Source of the DNA: Escherichia ruysiae
GTDB taxonomy: Bacteria > Pseudomonadota > Gammaproteobacteria > Enterobacterales > Enterobacteriaceae
Strand: one strand, 5' to 3'
Assembly (NCBI RefSeq): GCF_902498915.1
Contig: NZ_CABVLQ010000001.1
Length of the DNA stretch: 64,000 bases
Positions 1-10,316 of the stretch are shown here, one piece after another. Position 1 is the stretch's first letter, and every line of letters starts with the position of its first letter. Under the pieces are notes generated by a model. The model was not told the origin of the DNA and made no database searches. It saw nothing but the letters and a program-made list of their open reading frames with translations. The position numbers and the translations under genes were made by a program.

Positions 1-2572
1 GACAACGCTCATATCCCAATGGGCGGCAGGAAAAAACGATTTGGGCTGGTACTCGCTTGATGAAGGCGATAACCAGCAAGAACGTTTCGCCAGCTATCTG
101 ATCGCCGCCGTGCAACAGGCAACCAGCGGTCACTGCGCCATCAGTGAAACAATGACGCAAAAACGGCAATATGCCAGTCTGACGTCACTATTTGCCCAGC
201 TTTTCATCGAACTGGCGGAATGGCATAGTCCACTTTACCTGGTAATCGATGATTACCATTTGATCACCAATCCGGTGATCCACGAATCAATGCGCTTCTT
301 CATTCGCCATCAACCAGAAAATCTCACTCTGGTGGTGCTGTCACGCAACCTTCCGCAGTTGGGCATTGCCAATCTGCGCGTGCGTGACCAACTATTGGAA
401 ATTGGCAGCCAGCAACTGACATTTACCCATCAGGAAGCGAAACAGTTCTTTGATTGCCGTCTGTCATCGCCGATTGAAGCCGCAGAAAGCAGCCGGATTT
501 GCGATGACGTGTCCGGCTGGGCGACGGCGTTGCAGCTAATTGCGCTTTCAGCAAAGCAAAATACCCACTCAGCTCATAAATCAGCGCGTCGTCTGGCGGG
601 CATCAATGCCAGTCATCTTTCTGATTATCTGGTCGATGAGGTGTTAGATAACGTTGATCTGGCCACTCGTCATTTCCTGCTAAAAAGCGCCATTTTGCGC
701 TCGATGAATGATGCGCTAATCACCCGCGTGACCGGCGAAGAAAACGGGCAAATGCGTCTTGAGGAGATTGAGCGTCAGGGGCTGTTTTTGCAACGGATGG
801 ATGATACTGGCGAATGGTTCAGCTATCACCCGCTGTTTGGCAACTTCCTGCGCCAACGCTGCCAGTGGGAACTGGCGGCGGAATTGCCGGAAATCCACCG
901 CGCCGCCGCAGAAAGCTGGATGGCGCAAGGTTTTCCCAGCGAAGCCATTCATCATGCGCTGGCGGCAGGCGACGCTTTGATGCTACGCGATATTCTGCTG
1001 AATCACGCCTGGAGTTTGTTCAACCACAGCGAACTGTCGCTGCTGGAAGAGTCGCTTAAAGCCCTGCCGTGGGACAGCCTGTTGGAAAATCCACAACTAG
1101 TGTTGTTGCAGGCCTGGTTGATGCAAAGTCAGCATCGCTACGGTGAAGTAAATACCCTGCTGGCACGAGCCGAACACGAGATCCAGGGTATCAGGGAAGG
1201 CACCATGCACGCAGAATTTAACGCTCTGCGCGCCCAGGTCGCCATTAACGATGGTAATCCGGAAGAAGCCGAACGACTGGCAAAACTGGCACTGGAAGAA
1301 CTGCCTCCGGGCTGGTTCTACAGCCGCATTGTCGCGACCTCTGTACTTGGCGAAGTGTTGCACTGTAAAGGTGAACTAACTCGCTCGCTGGCGCTTATGC
1401 AGCAAACCGAGCAAATGGCGCGCCAGCATGATGTCTGGCACTACGCCTTGTGGAGTTTAATCCAGCAAAGCGAAATTCTGTTTGCCCAGGGGTTCCTGCA
1501 AACTGCGTGGGAAACGCAGGAAAAAGCGTTCCAGTTGATTAACGAACAGCATCTGGAACAGTTGCCGATGCATGAGTTTCTGGTACGCATCCGTGCGCAA
1601 CTGTTATGGGCATGGGCACGGCTGGATGAAGCCGAAGCGTCGGCGCGTAGCGGGATCGAAGTTTTATCTTCTTATCAGCCTCAGCAACAGCTTCAGTGCC
1701 TGGCAATGTTAATTCAATGCTCGCTGGCTCGTGGCGATCTGGATAACGCCCGCAGCCAACTTAACCGCCTGGAAAACCTGCTGGGGAATGGCAAATATCA
1801 CAGCGACTGGATCTCTAACGCCAACAAAGTTCGGGTGATTTACTGGCAAATGACTGGCGACAAAGCCGCCGCTGCCAACTGGTTGCGTCACACGGCCAAA
1901 CCGGAGTTTGCGAACAACCACTTCCTGCAAGGCCAATGGCGCAACATTGCCCGTGCACAAATTTTGCTGGGCGAGTTTGAGCCTGCGGAAATTGTCCTCG
2001 AAGAACTCAACGAAAATGCCCGCAGTCTGCGGCTGATGAGCGACCTAAACCGCAACCTGCTGTTACTCAATCAGTTGTACTGGCAGGCCGGACGTAAAAG
2101 CGACGCTCAGCGCGTGTTGCTGGACGCATTAAAACTGGCGAATCGCACCGGATTTATCAGTCATTTTGTCATCGAAGGCGAAGCGATGGCGCAGCAGTTA
2201 CGCCAGCTGATTCAACTCAATACGCTGCCGGAACTGGAACAGCATCGTGCGCAGCGTATTCTGCGAGAAATCAATCAACATCATCGGCATAAATTCGCCC
2301 ATTTCGATGAGAATTTCGTTGAACGTCTGCTAAATCATCCGGAAGTGCCAGAACTGATCCGCACCAGTCCGTTGACCCAACGTGAATGGCAGGTCCTGGG
2401 GCTGATTTACTCCGGTTACAGCAATGAGCAAATTGCGGGCGAACTGGAAGTGGCGGCGACCACCATCAAGACGCATATCCGCAATCTGTACCAAAAACTC
2501 GGTGTCGCCCACCGTCAGGCTGCCGTGCAGCACGCGCAGAAACTGCTGAAGATGATGGGTTATGGGGTGTGA
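1..2572 (+). CDS. malT: MalT, maltose regulon transcriptional activator (5' truncated)
   Basis: MalT is the ATP- and maltotriose-dependent activator of the maltose regulon. The reading frame is already open at base 2 (TTLISQWAAGKND...). About 856 of the usual 901 residues are present, so some 45 N-terminal residues lie outside the window, including most of the Walker A P-loop; only its final TT is visible. The order seen is the NTP-binding STAND-type ATPase domain (LVIDDYH is the Walker B region), a winged-helix segment, a long helical TPR-like sensor region, and a C-terminal LuxR-type helix-turn-helix in the last ~60 residues (LTQREWQVLGLIYSGYSNEQ onward). It converges on rtcA with a REP-like hairpin between them. 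The identity is very secure. Confidence 0.98.
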   Translation, partial: TTLISQWAAGKNDLGWYSLDEGDNQQERFASYLIAAVQQATSGHCAISETMTQKRQYASLTSLFAQLFIELAEWHSPLYLVIDDYHLITNPVIHESMRFFIRHQPENLTLVVLSRNLPQLGIANLRVRDQLLEIGSQQLTFTHQEAKQFFDCRLSSPIEAAESSRICDDVSGWATALQLIALSAKQNTHSAHKSARRLAGINASHLSDYLVDEVLDNVDLATRHFLLKSAILRSMNDALITRVTGEENGQMRLEEIERQGLFLQRMDDTGEWFSYHPLFGNFLRQRCQWELAAELPEIHRAAAESWMAQGFPSEAIHHALAAGDALMLRDILLNHAWSLFNHSELSLLEESLKALPWDSLLENPQLVLLQAWLMQSQHRYGEVNTLLARAEHEIQGIREGTMHAEFNALRAQVAINDGNPEEAERLAKLALEELPPGWFYSRIVATSVLGEVLHCKGELTRSLALMQQTEQMARQHDVWHYALWSLIQQSEILFAQGFLQTAWETQEKAFQLINEQHLEQLPMHEFLVRIRAQLLWAWARLDEAEASARSGIEVLSSYQPQQQLQCLAMLIQCSLARGDLDNARSQLNRLENLLGNGKYHSDWISNANKVRVIYWQMTGDKAAAANWLRHTAKPEFANNHFLQGQWRNIARAQILLGEFEPAEIVLEELNENARSLRLMSDLNRNLLLLNQLYWQAGRKSDAQRVLLDALKLANRTGFISHFVIEGEAMAQQLRQLIQLNTLPELEQHRAQRILREINQHHRHKFAHFDENFVERLLNHPEVPELIRTSPLTQREWQVLGLIYSGYSNEQIAGELEVAATTIKTHIRNLYQKLGVAHRQAAVQHAQKLLKMMGYGV

Positions 2573-2576
2573 GTTT

Positions 2577-2602
2577 AGCCGGATAATGCGTCGGATCCGG
2601 CT
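2577..2602. repeat. REP-like hairpin between malT and rtcA
   Basis: An inverted repeat with arms AGCCGGAT and ATCCGGCT around a 10-base loop fills the 42-bp gap between the convergent malT and rtcA stops. The GCCGGAT core is typical of REP (PU) elements. It probably protects 3' ends or acts as a bidirectional terminator; that role is inferred. Confidence 0.7.
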
Positions 2603-2614
2603 TACATCTTTACA

Positions 2615-3634
2615 TCATTCAATGCTAACCCGCGTTACGTCATCTGTTTCAGCCAGAGTAAACCGTACCGGCAAGAAACGCTCCACCACCGCGATATTGG
2701 TCAGCAGATGGCATGAGGGATGGGCAACCGTAAATTCTCCCGCGCCCGCCAGCGCCATCGGTAGCACCAGTTGGTCGGCGAGATATTCCCCCACCGCCGC
2801 CGGGCTTGCCAGGTAGCGTTTCACCTCTTTCACTAACTGTGCCGCGACCACCTCGGCACTGACGCGCTTTTCACCGACGACAAAAAAGCGTTCAGTGATA
2901 TTTTCACTTTCGACTTCCAGCGAGACGGTATTACCCGGCCCCTGGTCGCGCGGCAGGCTATGAATATTCTGTTCATGCAGGGAAAAACTACCCGCCAGTG
3001 TAGCGATTTCACGCTCAGCAACATGGCGCGGCACACCAGCCAGTAGCACCTCTCCATGCATATGCACAATGTTCCCGCGCTCGCCAAGTTGCAAGGTGTT
3101 AAACGATGCCACCGGCGAGACTTCCGTTGCCACCACACCGCCTCCGGCAGGGTAAAAACCGTGGCGTAACAGCGTGGTTTGCTGATGAATTCCCATTTTC
3201 GCCAGCAGCGGCTCCAGCACCCGGCGGATAAAATCCGCAGGCGGGGCCGACGGGTTATCGGTGCCGCCACTTACTTCAACACGCGAAGGTCCATCGGCAA
3301 ACCACAGCGCGGGCAGCACCGTTTGCAGCACCAGCGTACAACTTCCTGCGCTACCGATAGCAAAGCGGTAATCGCCGCCGCGCACGGTGCCGGGCCGGAA
3401 GACCAGACGCTGCGACCCCAGCTCCACGCCTTCCACCGTTGCCCCACAAACTTCCGCCGCCGCTTTTACCGCGGTTAGATGCTGGCGCAACAGCCCCGGT
3501 TTCGCCCGCCCGGCACGAATGCCGGTGATGGTAAATGGCTTGCCGGTTATCATCGACAGACTCAACGCCGAGCGCAGGATCTGCCCGCCGCCCTCTCCCT
3601 GTGCGCCATCCAGCGCAATCATCCTTTTCATCAT
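2615..3634 (-). CDS. rtcA: RtcA, RNA 3'-terminal phosphate cyclase
   Basis: RtcA uses ATP to convert RNA 3'-phosphate ends to 2',3'-cyclic phosphates through an RtcA-AMP intermediate. The 339-residue protein begins with the family motif ALDGAQGEGGGQILRSAL and carries RAGRAKPGLLRQHL and, near the C terminus, HLLTN, where the histidine that becomes adenylylated lies. Two ATG codons are adjacent; the second (base 3631) gives the 338-residue form used in K-12. An AAGGA sequence is suitably placed for either. The start abuts the rtcB stop, so the two are translated from one message driven by the sigma-54 promoter upstream of rtcB. Confidence 0.97.
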   Translation of the reverse strand: MMKRMIALDGAQGEGGGQILRSALSLSMITGKPFTITGIRAGRAKPGLLRQHLTAVKAAAEVCGATVEGVELGSQRLVFRPGTVRGGDYRFAIGSAGSCTLVLQTVLPALWFADGPSRVEVSGGTDNPSAPPADFIRRVLEPLLAKMGIHQQTTLLRHGFYPAGGGVVATEVSPVASFNTLQLGERGNIVHMHGEVLLAGVPRHVAEREIATLAGSFSLHEQNIHSLPRDQGPGNTVSLEVESENITERFFVVGEKRVSAEVVAAQLVKEVKRYLASPAAVGEYLADQLVLPMALAGAGEFTVAHPSCHLLTNIAVVERFLPVRFTLAETDDVTRVSIE

Positions 3635-4861
3635 TTATCCTTTTACGCACACCACCTGACGCAGGGTGTAGATAACTTCCACCAGATCGCTTTGTGCCGC
3701 CATCACCGCATCAATATCTTTATACGCCATCGGGATTTCGTCGATCACTTCGGCATCTTTACGGCATTCCACATGCGCGGTGGCACGAATTTGATCTTCC
3801 ACGCTGAACAGTTTTTTCGCTTTAGTACGGCTCATAACCCGCCCGGCACCGTGGCTGCACGAACAGAACGACTCTTCATTTCCCAGCCCACGGACGATAA
3901 AGCTTTTCGCTCCCATCGAACCGGGAATAATTCCATATTGACCAGCACGCGCAGACACCGCGCCTTTACGCGTCACGTAGATCTCTTCACCAAAGTGCTG
4001 TTCTTTTTGCACATAGTTGTGGTGACAGCTGATCTCTTCCATCGCCAGCGTTTGTGGCTGTCTGACCGTTTTCTGCGTAATGCTCTGCAACGCCGTAACC
4101 ACGTTTTCCATCATCGCATCACGGTTAAGGCTGGCAAAAAGCTGCGCCCAGGCCACAGCTTTCAGGTAATCATCAAAGTATTCCGTGCCTTCCATAAAGT
4201 ACGCCAGATCACGCGACGGCAACGTCTCAAGCGTTTCCTGCATCTCTTTTTGCGCCAGATCGATAAAGTAAGTCCCGATGGCGTTACCAATTCCGCGTGA
4301 ACCGGAGTGCAACATAATCCACACCTGGTCCGACTCATCAAGGCAGATTTCAATAAAGTGGTTACCCGTTCCCAGCGTTCCCAGGTGTTTATAGTTGTTA
4401 GTGTTAAGGAAACGCGGATATTTTTGCGTTAACCACTGATAACCGGCTTCAAGCTCAGCCCATTTCGCATCGACGTTAACAGGCGGGTTTTCCCATGCGC
4501 CTTTATCACGTTTACAACGCCCGGTAGTACGCCCGTGCGGCACGGCAGTTTCAATGGCCTGACGCAGTTCCGCCAGGTTTTCCGGCAGATCTGCCGCCGT
4601 TAACGCGGTACGCAGTGCGTTCATTCCACAACCGATATCCACGCCCACCGCTGCAGGAATAATCGCCCCTTTGGTCGGGATCACGCTACCAATGGTGGAA
4701 CCTTTACCCAGGTGCACGTCAGGCATTACCGCAATATGTTTGAAAATAAACGGCATCTTCGCCGTATTAATAAGTTGCTGACGCGCATCGGCTTCTACCG
4801 GCACGCCTTTGGTCCACATTTTTACCGGGGCATTTTCAGTGGTCAGTAATTCGTAATTCAT
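3635..4861 (-). CDS. rtcB: RtcB, tRNA/RNA 3'-5' ligase
   Basis: RtcB is the GTP- and Mn-dependent ligase that joins 2',3'-cyclic phosphate or 3'-phosphate RNA ends to 5'-OH ends. The 408-residue protein shows the metal-site Cys78 in VGVDIGCGMNAL, HSGSRGIGN, and SCSHGAGRVMSR, which holds the guanylylated histidine. It is the first gene of rtcBA, immediately upstream of rtcA with no spacer, and is divergent from rtcR. A near-perfect sigma-54 promoter lies 39 bp upstream of its start, consistent with activation by RtcR. Confidence 0.98.
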   Translation of the reverse strand: MNYELLTTENAPVKMWTKGVPVEADARQQLINTAKMPFIFKHIAVMPDVHLGKGSTIGSVIPTKGAIIPAAVGVDIGCGMNALRTALTAADLPENLAELRQAIETAVPHGRTTGRCKRDKGAWENPPVNVDAKWAELEAGYQWLTQKYPRFLNTNNYKHLGTLGTGNHFIEICLDESDQVWIMLHSGSRGIGNAIGTYFIDLAQKEMQETLETLPSRDLAYFMEGTEYFDDYLKAVAWAQLFASLNRDAMMENVVTALQSITQKTVRQPQTLAMEEISCHHNYVQKEQHFGEEIYVTRKGAVSARAGQYGIIPGSMGAKSFIVRGLGNEESFCSCSHGAGRVMSRTKAKKLFSVEDQIRATAHVECRKDAEVIDEIPMAYKDIDAVMAAQSDLVEVIYTLRQVVCVKG

Positions 4862-4899
4862 TTTGTTTTTCTCTTTTCATTGTTTGCTGTCCTGATAAT

Positions 4900-4915
4900 T
4901 GCAACCGTCGTGCCA
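4900..4915 (-). promoter_or_regulatory. Sigma-54 (RpoN) promoter of rtcBA
   Basis: Read on the minus strand the sequence is TGGCAC, five bases, TTGCA, which matches the -24/-12 consensus with its key GG and GC dinucleotides in register. It lies about 40 bp upstream of the rtcB ATG and faces rtcB. RtcR, encoded divergently, has the GAFTGA loop needed to activate such a promoter. Confidence 0.9.
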
Positions 4916-5049
4916 GAAAATTAAATAAGCAGATTAATTTTTTTATTCATTGTTTTAAAAAAGATTATATCTTTACGTCCGTAACCGGAGATTTCCCGCA
5001 AAGCCGATTTACCGATAATGAAATATCGTCTTTTATAAGGATATCTAAG

Positions 5050-6648
5050 ATGCGTAAAACAGTGGCTTTTGGCTTTGTCGGTACCGTACTGGATTATGCC
5101 GGACGCGGCAGTCAGCGCTGGTCAAAATGGCGTCCGACACTCTGTTTATGCCAGCAAGAATCGTTGGTCATCGATCGACTGGAATTATTGCACGACGCCC
5201 GCTCGCGCTCGCTATTTGAAACGCTTAAACGCGATATCGCCAGCGTTTCGCCAGAAACAGAAGTGCTGAGCGTTGAGATTGAACTGCATAACCCGTGGGA
5301 TTTCGAAGAGGTTTACGCCTGCCTGCATGATTTCGCCCGTGGTTACGAGTTTCAGCCAGAAAAAGAAGACTATTTAATTCACATCACCACCGGCACCCAC
5401 GTCGCGCAGATTTGCTGGTTTCTGCTGGCGGAAGCGCGTTACCTGCCCGCCCGGTTGATACAATCTTCACCTCCGCGCAAAAAAGAACAGCCGCGCGGCG
5501 CAGGTGAAGTGACGATTATCGATCTCGATTTAAGCCGTTATAACGCCATCGCCAGCCGCTTTGCCGAGGAACGCCAGCAAACGCTTGATTTTCTTAAGTC
5601 CGGCATTGCCACGCGTAACCCCCTCTTCAACCGCATGATTGAGCAGATTGAAAAAGTGGCGATTAAATCCCGCGCACCGATCCTGCTTAACGGCCCGACC
5701 GGCGCGGGTAAGTCGTTTCTGGCACGACGAATTTTCGAATTAAAACAGGCGCGGCATCAGTTTAGCGGCGCGTTTGTGGAAGTGAACTGCGCCACCTTGC
5801 GTGGCGATACCGCCATGTCGACGCTGTTTGGTCATGTAAAAGGCGCGTTTACCGGGGCGCGGGAATCTCGTGAAGGTTTATTACGTAGCGCCAACGGCGG
5901 AATGTTGTTTCTTGATGAGATTGGCGAACTGGGCGCAGACGAACAGGCAATGCTGCTAAAAGCCATTGAAGAGAAAACCTTTTACCCATTTGGCAGCGAT
6001 CGCCAGGTGAACAGTGATTTTCAGCTTATCGCCGGAACGGTGCGCGATTTGCGCCAGCTGGTTGCCGAAGGCAAATTTCGCGAAGATCTGTACGCGCGGA
6101 TCAATCTCTGGACCTTCACCCTGCCGGGTCTACGCCAGCGCCAGGAAGATATTGAACCGAACCTGGATTATGAAGTGGAGCGCCACGCCACACTCACTGG
6201 TGACAGCGTGCGTTTTAACACCGAAGCGCGGCGTGCCTGGTTGGCTTTTGCGACCTCTCCCCAGGCGACATGGCGCGGTAACTTTCGCGAACTTTCTGCC
6301 AGCGTCACGCGGATGGCCACCTTTGCCACTAGCGGACGCATCACTCTGGACGTGGTTGAAGATGAGATAAACCGTCTGCGCTATAACTGGCAGGAGAGCC
6401 GCCCCTCCGCGCTTACGACTTTGCTGGGCGCAGAGGCAGAAAACATCGATCTCTTCGACCGTATGCAACTGGAATACGTTATCGCTATCTGCCGCCAGGC
6501 AAAGTCGCTTTCCGCAGCCGGACGCCAGCTTTTTGACGTTTCGCGCCAGGGCAAAGCCAGCGTCAATGACGCGGATCGGCTACGCAAATACCTGGCGCGT
6601 TTTGGTCTGACGTGGGAAGCCGTGCAGGATCAGCACAGCTCCAGTTGA
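5050..6648 (+). CDS. rtcR: RtcR, sigma-54-dependent activator of rtcBA
   Basis: RtcR is an enhancer-binding protein that turns on rtcBA. The 532-residue protein has an N-terminal ~180-residue sensor domain of the RtcR/CARF type, with ITTGTHVAQI as a likely nucleotide-binding loop. An AAA+ domain follows, with Walker A GPTGAGKS near residues 215-222 and the sigma-54 contact loop GAFTGA near 265-270. The C-terminal helical region is for DNA binding. AAGGA lies upstream of the ATG. The CARF-like domain suggests a cyclic or 2',3'-cyclic-phosphate RNA or nucleotide ligand; that is family knowledge, not visible here. It is divergent from rtcB. Confidence 0.97.
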   Translation: MRKTVAFGFVGTVLDYAGRGSQRWSKWRPTLCLCQQESLVIDRLELLHDARSRSLFETLKRDIASVSPETEVLSVEIELHNPWDFEEVYACLHDFARGYEFQPEKEDYLIHITTGTHVAQICWFLLAEARYLPARLIQSSPPRKKEQPRGAGEVTIIDLDLSRYNAIASRFAEERQQTLDFLKSGIATRNPLFNRMIEQIEKVAIKSRAPILLNGPTGAGKSFLARRIFELKQARHQFSGAFVEVNCATLRGDTAMSTLFGHVKGAFTGARESREGLLRSANGGMLFLDEIGELGADEQAMLLKAIEEKTFYPFGSDRQVNSDFQLIAGTVRDLRQLVAEGKFREDLYARINLWTFTLPGLRQRQEDIEPNLDYEVERHATLTGDSVRFNTEARRAWLAFATSPQATWRGNFRELSASVTRMATFATSGRITLDVVEDEINRLRYNWQESRPSALTTLLGAEAENIDLFDRMQLEYVIAICRQAKSLSAAGRQLFDVSRQGKASVNDADRLRKYLARFGLTWEAVQDQHSSS

Positions 6649-7388
6649 ATATGGTGGTCCGTCAGCACCTGCATCACGCTTACTGGCGGCGGGGCGTCGG
6701 TGTAGACGGCATCTACCATGCTGATGCTGCCCATATTGACCATCGCGTTACGCCCAAATTTCGAGTGATCGACAACCAGCATAACGTGGCGCGAGTTCTC
6801 AATAATGGCGCGTTTGGTGCGAACTTCGTGGTAATCGAACTCCAGCAGCGAGCCGTCGCTATCGATGCCGCTGATCCCCAGAATACCGAAATCAAGGCGG
6901 AACTGGGAGATAAAATCGAGCGTCGCTTCGCCTATGATCCCACCATCGCGGCTACGTAATTCGCCACCGGCGAGAATAATACGAAAATCTTCTTTTACCA
7001 TCAACGTGTTAGCGACGTTGAGATTGTTGGTGACAATGCGCAAATTGCTGTGATTAAGCAGCGCGTGCGCCACCGCTTCCGGGGTGGTGCCGATATCGAT
7101 AAACAGCGTCGAGCCGTTGGGGATTTGCTCCGCCACTTTGCGGGCAATACGCTCTTTTTCTTCGGTCTGGGTGGCTTTGCGATCGTGCCACGGCGTGTTA
7201 ACCGAACTGGAAGGTAGCGCCGCGCCGCCATGATGGCGCAGGATCAGGTTTTGCTCCGCCAGCTCGTTGAGGTCGCGACGAATAGTCTGCGGGCTGACGG
7301 AGAAATGCTCTACCAGCTCTTCGGTACTGACATAACCCTGCTGTTTAACCAGTTCGATAATACCGTTGTGACGTTGTGTTTGTTTCAT
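6630..7388 (-). CDS. glpR: GlpR, DeoR-family repressor of the glp regulon
   Basis: GlpR represses glycerol-3-phosphate catabolic genes and is released by sn-glycerol-3-phosphate. The 252-residue protein has an N-terminal DeoR helix-turn-helix (STEELVEHFSVSPQTIRRDL) and a C-terminal sugar-phosphate sensor domain with LFIDIGTTPEAVAHAL. The frame is intact, unlike the frameshifted copy in K-12 MG1655. It is last in glpE-glpG-glpR, 16 bp after glpG, and its 3' end overlaps the rtcR 3' end tail to tail by 19 bp. Likely operators lie just upstream of glpD. Confidence 0.97.
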   Translation of the reverse strand: MKQTQRHNGIIELVKQQGYVSTEELVEHFSVSPQTIRRDLNELAEQNLILRHHGGAALPSSSVNTPWHDRKATQTEEKERIARKVAEQIPNGSTLFIDIGTTPEAVAHALLNHSNLRIVTNNLNVANTLMVKEDFRIILAGGELRSRDGGIIGEATLDFISQFRLDFGILGISGIDSDGSLLEFDYHEVRTKRAIIENSRHVMLVVDHSKFGRNAMVNMGSISMVDAVYTDAPPPVSVMQVLTDHHIQLELC

Positions 7389-7404
7389 TTATAAATCCCT
7401 GGAA

Positions 7405-8247
<843 letters not shown>

Positions 8248-8279
8248 TTATTCCACACAAAAGGGGACAGTATAAAGCG

Positions 8280-8606
8280 TTACGCGCCGTACGCCACCTC
8301 TGCGGGAAACTGACGCTGCCAGGCTTCAAAGCCGCCGTCAATGCTATAGACCACATCGTAGCCCTGTTGCAGCAGATACTGCGCCGCGCCTTTGCTGCTA
8401 TTGCCGTGATAACACATCACCATCACCGGAGTGTCAAAGTCGTTATCACGCATAAACGTGCCAAGCGTGTCGTTAGTTAAATGGAAAGCCTGCACCGCAT
8501 GCCCCATTGCGAAACTCTGTGGATCGCGAATATCGACCAGCACCGCCTCTTTTTCCTGCAACTTCTGGTGCGCGTCGGCAACGTTAATACATTCGAACTG
8601 ATCCAT
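8280..8606 (-). CDS. glpE: GlpE, thiosulfate sulfurtransferase (single-domain rhodanese)
   Basis: GlpE transfers sulfane sulfur from thiosulfate to acceptors such as cyanide or thioredoxin in the cytoplasm. The 108-residue single rhodanese domain has its catalytic Cys65 in the loop CYHGNS. The upstream in-frame ATG at 8630 is not used here: the start at 8606 (MDQFECINV) gives the known length. It is the first gene of glpEGR and is divergent from glpD, sharing the regulatory gap that holds CRP and GlpR sites. Confidence 0.96.
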   Translation of the reverse strand: MDQFECINVADAHQKLQEKEAVLVDIRDPQSFAMGHAVQAFHLTNDTLGTFMRDNDFDTPVMVMCYHGNSSKGAAQYLLQQGYDVVYSIDGGFEAWQRQFPAEVAYGA

Positions 8607-8682
8607 GCGTCTCTCTTTCTTTACAAACAAGTGGGCAAATTTACCGCACAGTTTACGTCGAAGCGGCAGATAAACGCCATAA

Positions 8683-8698
8683 TGTTATACATATCACT
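8683..8698. promoter_or_regulatory. CRP-binding site upstream of glpD
   Basis: TGTTA, six bases, TCACT fits the CRP consensus TGTGA-N6-TCACA with mismatches in each half. It lies about 100 bp upstream of the glpD start, in the glpE-glpD divergent gap. Catabolite control of glpD is established; assignment of this exact site is by pattern. Confidence 0.65.
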
Positions 8699-8744
8699 CT
8701 AAAATGTTTTTTCAATGTTACCCAAAGCGCGATTCTTTGCTAAT

Positions 8745-8762
8745 ATGTTCGATAACGAACAT
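8745..8762. promoter_or_regulatory. glpD: GlpR operator in the glpD promoter region
   Basis: ATGTTCGATAACGAACAT is a near-perfect 18-bp dyad that matches the GlpR operator consensus WATGTTCGWTAACGAACATW. A weaker degenerate copy follows directly (TTATGAGCTTTAACGAAAGT, 8763-8782), giving a tandem operator next to the glpD start at 8796, as expected for GlpR repression of glpD. Confidence 0.88.
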
Positions 8763-8795
8763 TTATGAGCTTTAACGAAAGTGAATGAGGGCAGC

Positions 8796-10301
8796 ATGGA
8801 AACCAAAGATCTGATTGTGATAGGTGGCGGCATCAATGGTGCTGGTATCGCGGCAGACGCCGCTGGACGCGGTTTATCCGTGCTGATGCTGGAGGCGCAG
8901 GATCTCGCTTGTGCGACCTCTTCCGCCAGTTCAAAACTCATTCACGGTGGCCTGCGCTACCTTGAGCACTATGAATTCCGCCTGGTCAGCGAGGCGCTGG
9001 CTGAACGTGAAGTGCTACTGAAAATGGCCCCGCATATCGCCTTCCCGATGCGTTTTCGCCTGCCGCATCGTCCGCATCTGCGCCCGGCGTGGATGATTCG
9101 GATTGGTCTGTTTATGTACGATCATCTGGGTAAACGCACCAGCCTGCCGGGATCAACCGGTTTGCGTTTTGGCGCAAATTCAGTGTTAAAACCGGAAATT
9201 AAGCGCGGATTCGAATATTCCGACTGTTGGGTAGACGACGCCCGTCTGGTACTCGCCAACGCCCAGATGGTGGTGCGTAAAGGCGGTGAAGTGCTTACCC
9301 GGACTCGTGCCACTTCTGCTCGCCGCGAAAACGGCCTGTGGATTGTGGAAGCGGAAGATATCGATACCGGCAAAAAATTCACCTGGCAGGCGCGCGGCCT
9401 GGTTAATGCTACCGGCCCGTGGGTGAAACAGTTCTTCGACGACGGGATGCATCTGCCTTCGCCTTATGGCATTCGCCTGATCAAAGGCAGCCATATTGTG
9501 GTGCCGCGTGTGCATACCCAGAAGCAAGCCTACATTCTGCAAAACGAAGATAAACGTATTGTGTTCGTGATCCCGTGGATGGACGAGTTTTCCATCATCG
9601 GCACCACCGATGTGGAATACAAAGGCGATCCAAAAGCAGTGAAGATTGAAGAGAGTGAAATCAATTACCTGCTGAAAGTGTATAACGCGCACTTTAAAAA
9701 ACAGTTAAGCCGGGACGATATCGTCTGGACCTACTCCGGCGTGCGCCCGCTGTGTGATGATGAGTCCGATTCGCCGCAGGCTATCACTCGTGATTACACC
9801 CTTGATATCCATGATGAAAACGGCAAAGCCCCGCTGCTGTCGGTATTCGGCGGTAAGCTGACCACCTACCGCAAACTGGCGGAACACGCGCTGGAAAAAC
9901 TGACGCCATATTATCAGGGCATTGGTCCGGCGTGGACGAAAGAGAGCGTGCTGCCGGGCGGTGCCATTGAAGGCGACCGTGACGATTACGCCGCGCGTCT
10001 GCGCCGCCGTTACCCATTCCTGACCGAATCGCTGGCACGTCATTACGCACGCACTTACGGCAGCAACAGCGAGCTGCTGCTCGGCAATGCGGGGACGGTA
10101 AGCGATCTCGGGGAAGATTTCGGTCATGAGTTCTACGAAGCGGAGCTGAAATACCTGGTCGACCACGAATGGGTACGCCGCGCCGACGATGCCCTGTGGC
10201 GTCGCACGAAACAAGGCATGTGGCTGAATGCGCAGCAACAGTCTCGTGTAAGTCAGTGGCTGGTCGAGTATACGCAGCAGAAATTGTCGCTGGCGTCGTG
10301 A
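8796..10301 (+). CDS. glpD: GlpD, aerobic sn-glycerol-3-phosphate dehydrogenase
   Basis: GlpD oxidises glycerol-3-phosphate to dihydroxyacetone phosphate at the inner membrane and passes electrons through FAD to quinone. The 501-residue protein opens with the FAD dinucleotide fold (LIVIGGGINGAGIAADAAGR) and carries SSASSKLIHGGLRYLEHYEF, VNATGPWV and FGGKLTTYRKLAEHA, all typical of the family. The start METKDL at 8796 is preferred over the ATG at 8781, because it gives the known length and follows GAGGGCAG. Tandem GlpR operators and a CRP site lie directly upstream. Confidence 0.98.
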   Translation: METKDLIVIGGGINGAGIAADAAGRGLSVLMLEAQDLACATSSASSKLIHGGLRYLEHYEFRLVSEALAEREVLLKMAPHIAFPMRFRLPHRPHLRPAWMIRIGLFMYDHLGKRTSLPGSTGLRFGANSVLKPEIKRGFEYSDCWVDDARLVLANAQMVVRKGGEVLTRTRATSARRENGLWIVEAEDIDTGKKFTWQARGLVNATGPWVKQFFDDGMHLPSPYGIRLIKGSHIVVPRVHTQKQAYILQNEDKRIVFVIPWMDEFSIIGTTDVEYKGDPKAVKIEESEINYLLKVYNAHFKKQLSRDDIVWTYSGVRPLCDDESDSPQAITRDYTLDIHDENGKAPLLSVFGGKLTTYRKLAEHALEKLTPYYQGIGPAWTKESVLPGGAIEGDRDDYAARLRRRYPFLTESLARHYARTYGSNSELLLGNAGTVSDLGEDFGHEFYEAELKYLVDHEWVRRADDALWRRTKQGMWLNAQQQSRVSQWLVEYTQQKLSLAS

Positions 10302-10316
10302 TTTAACGTAAGGTGG

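Noticed and set aside
3479..4300. 273-codon plus-strand frame across rtcA and rtcB
   Set aside because: Spans two genes on the other strand; composition is that of an antisense shadow.
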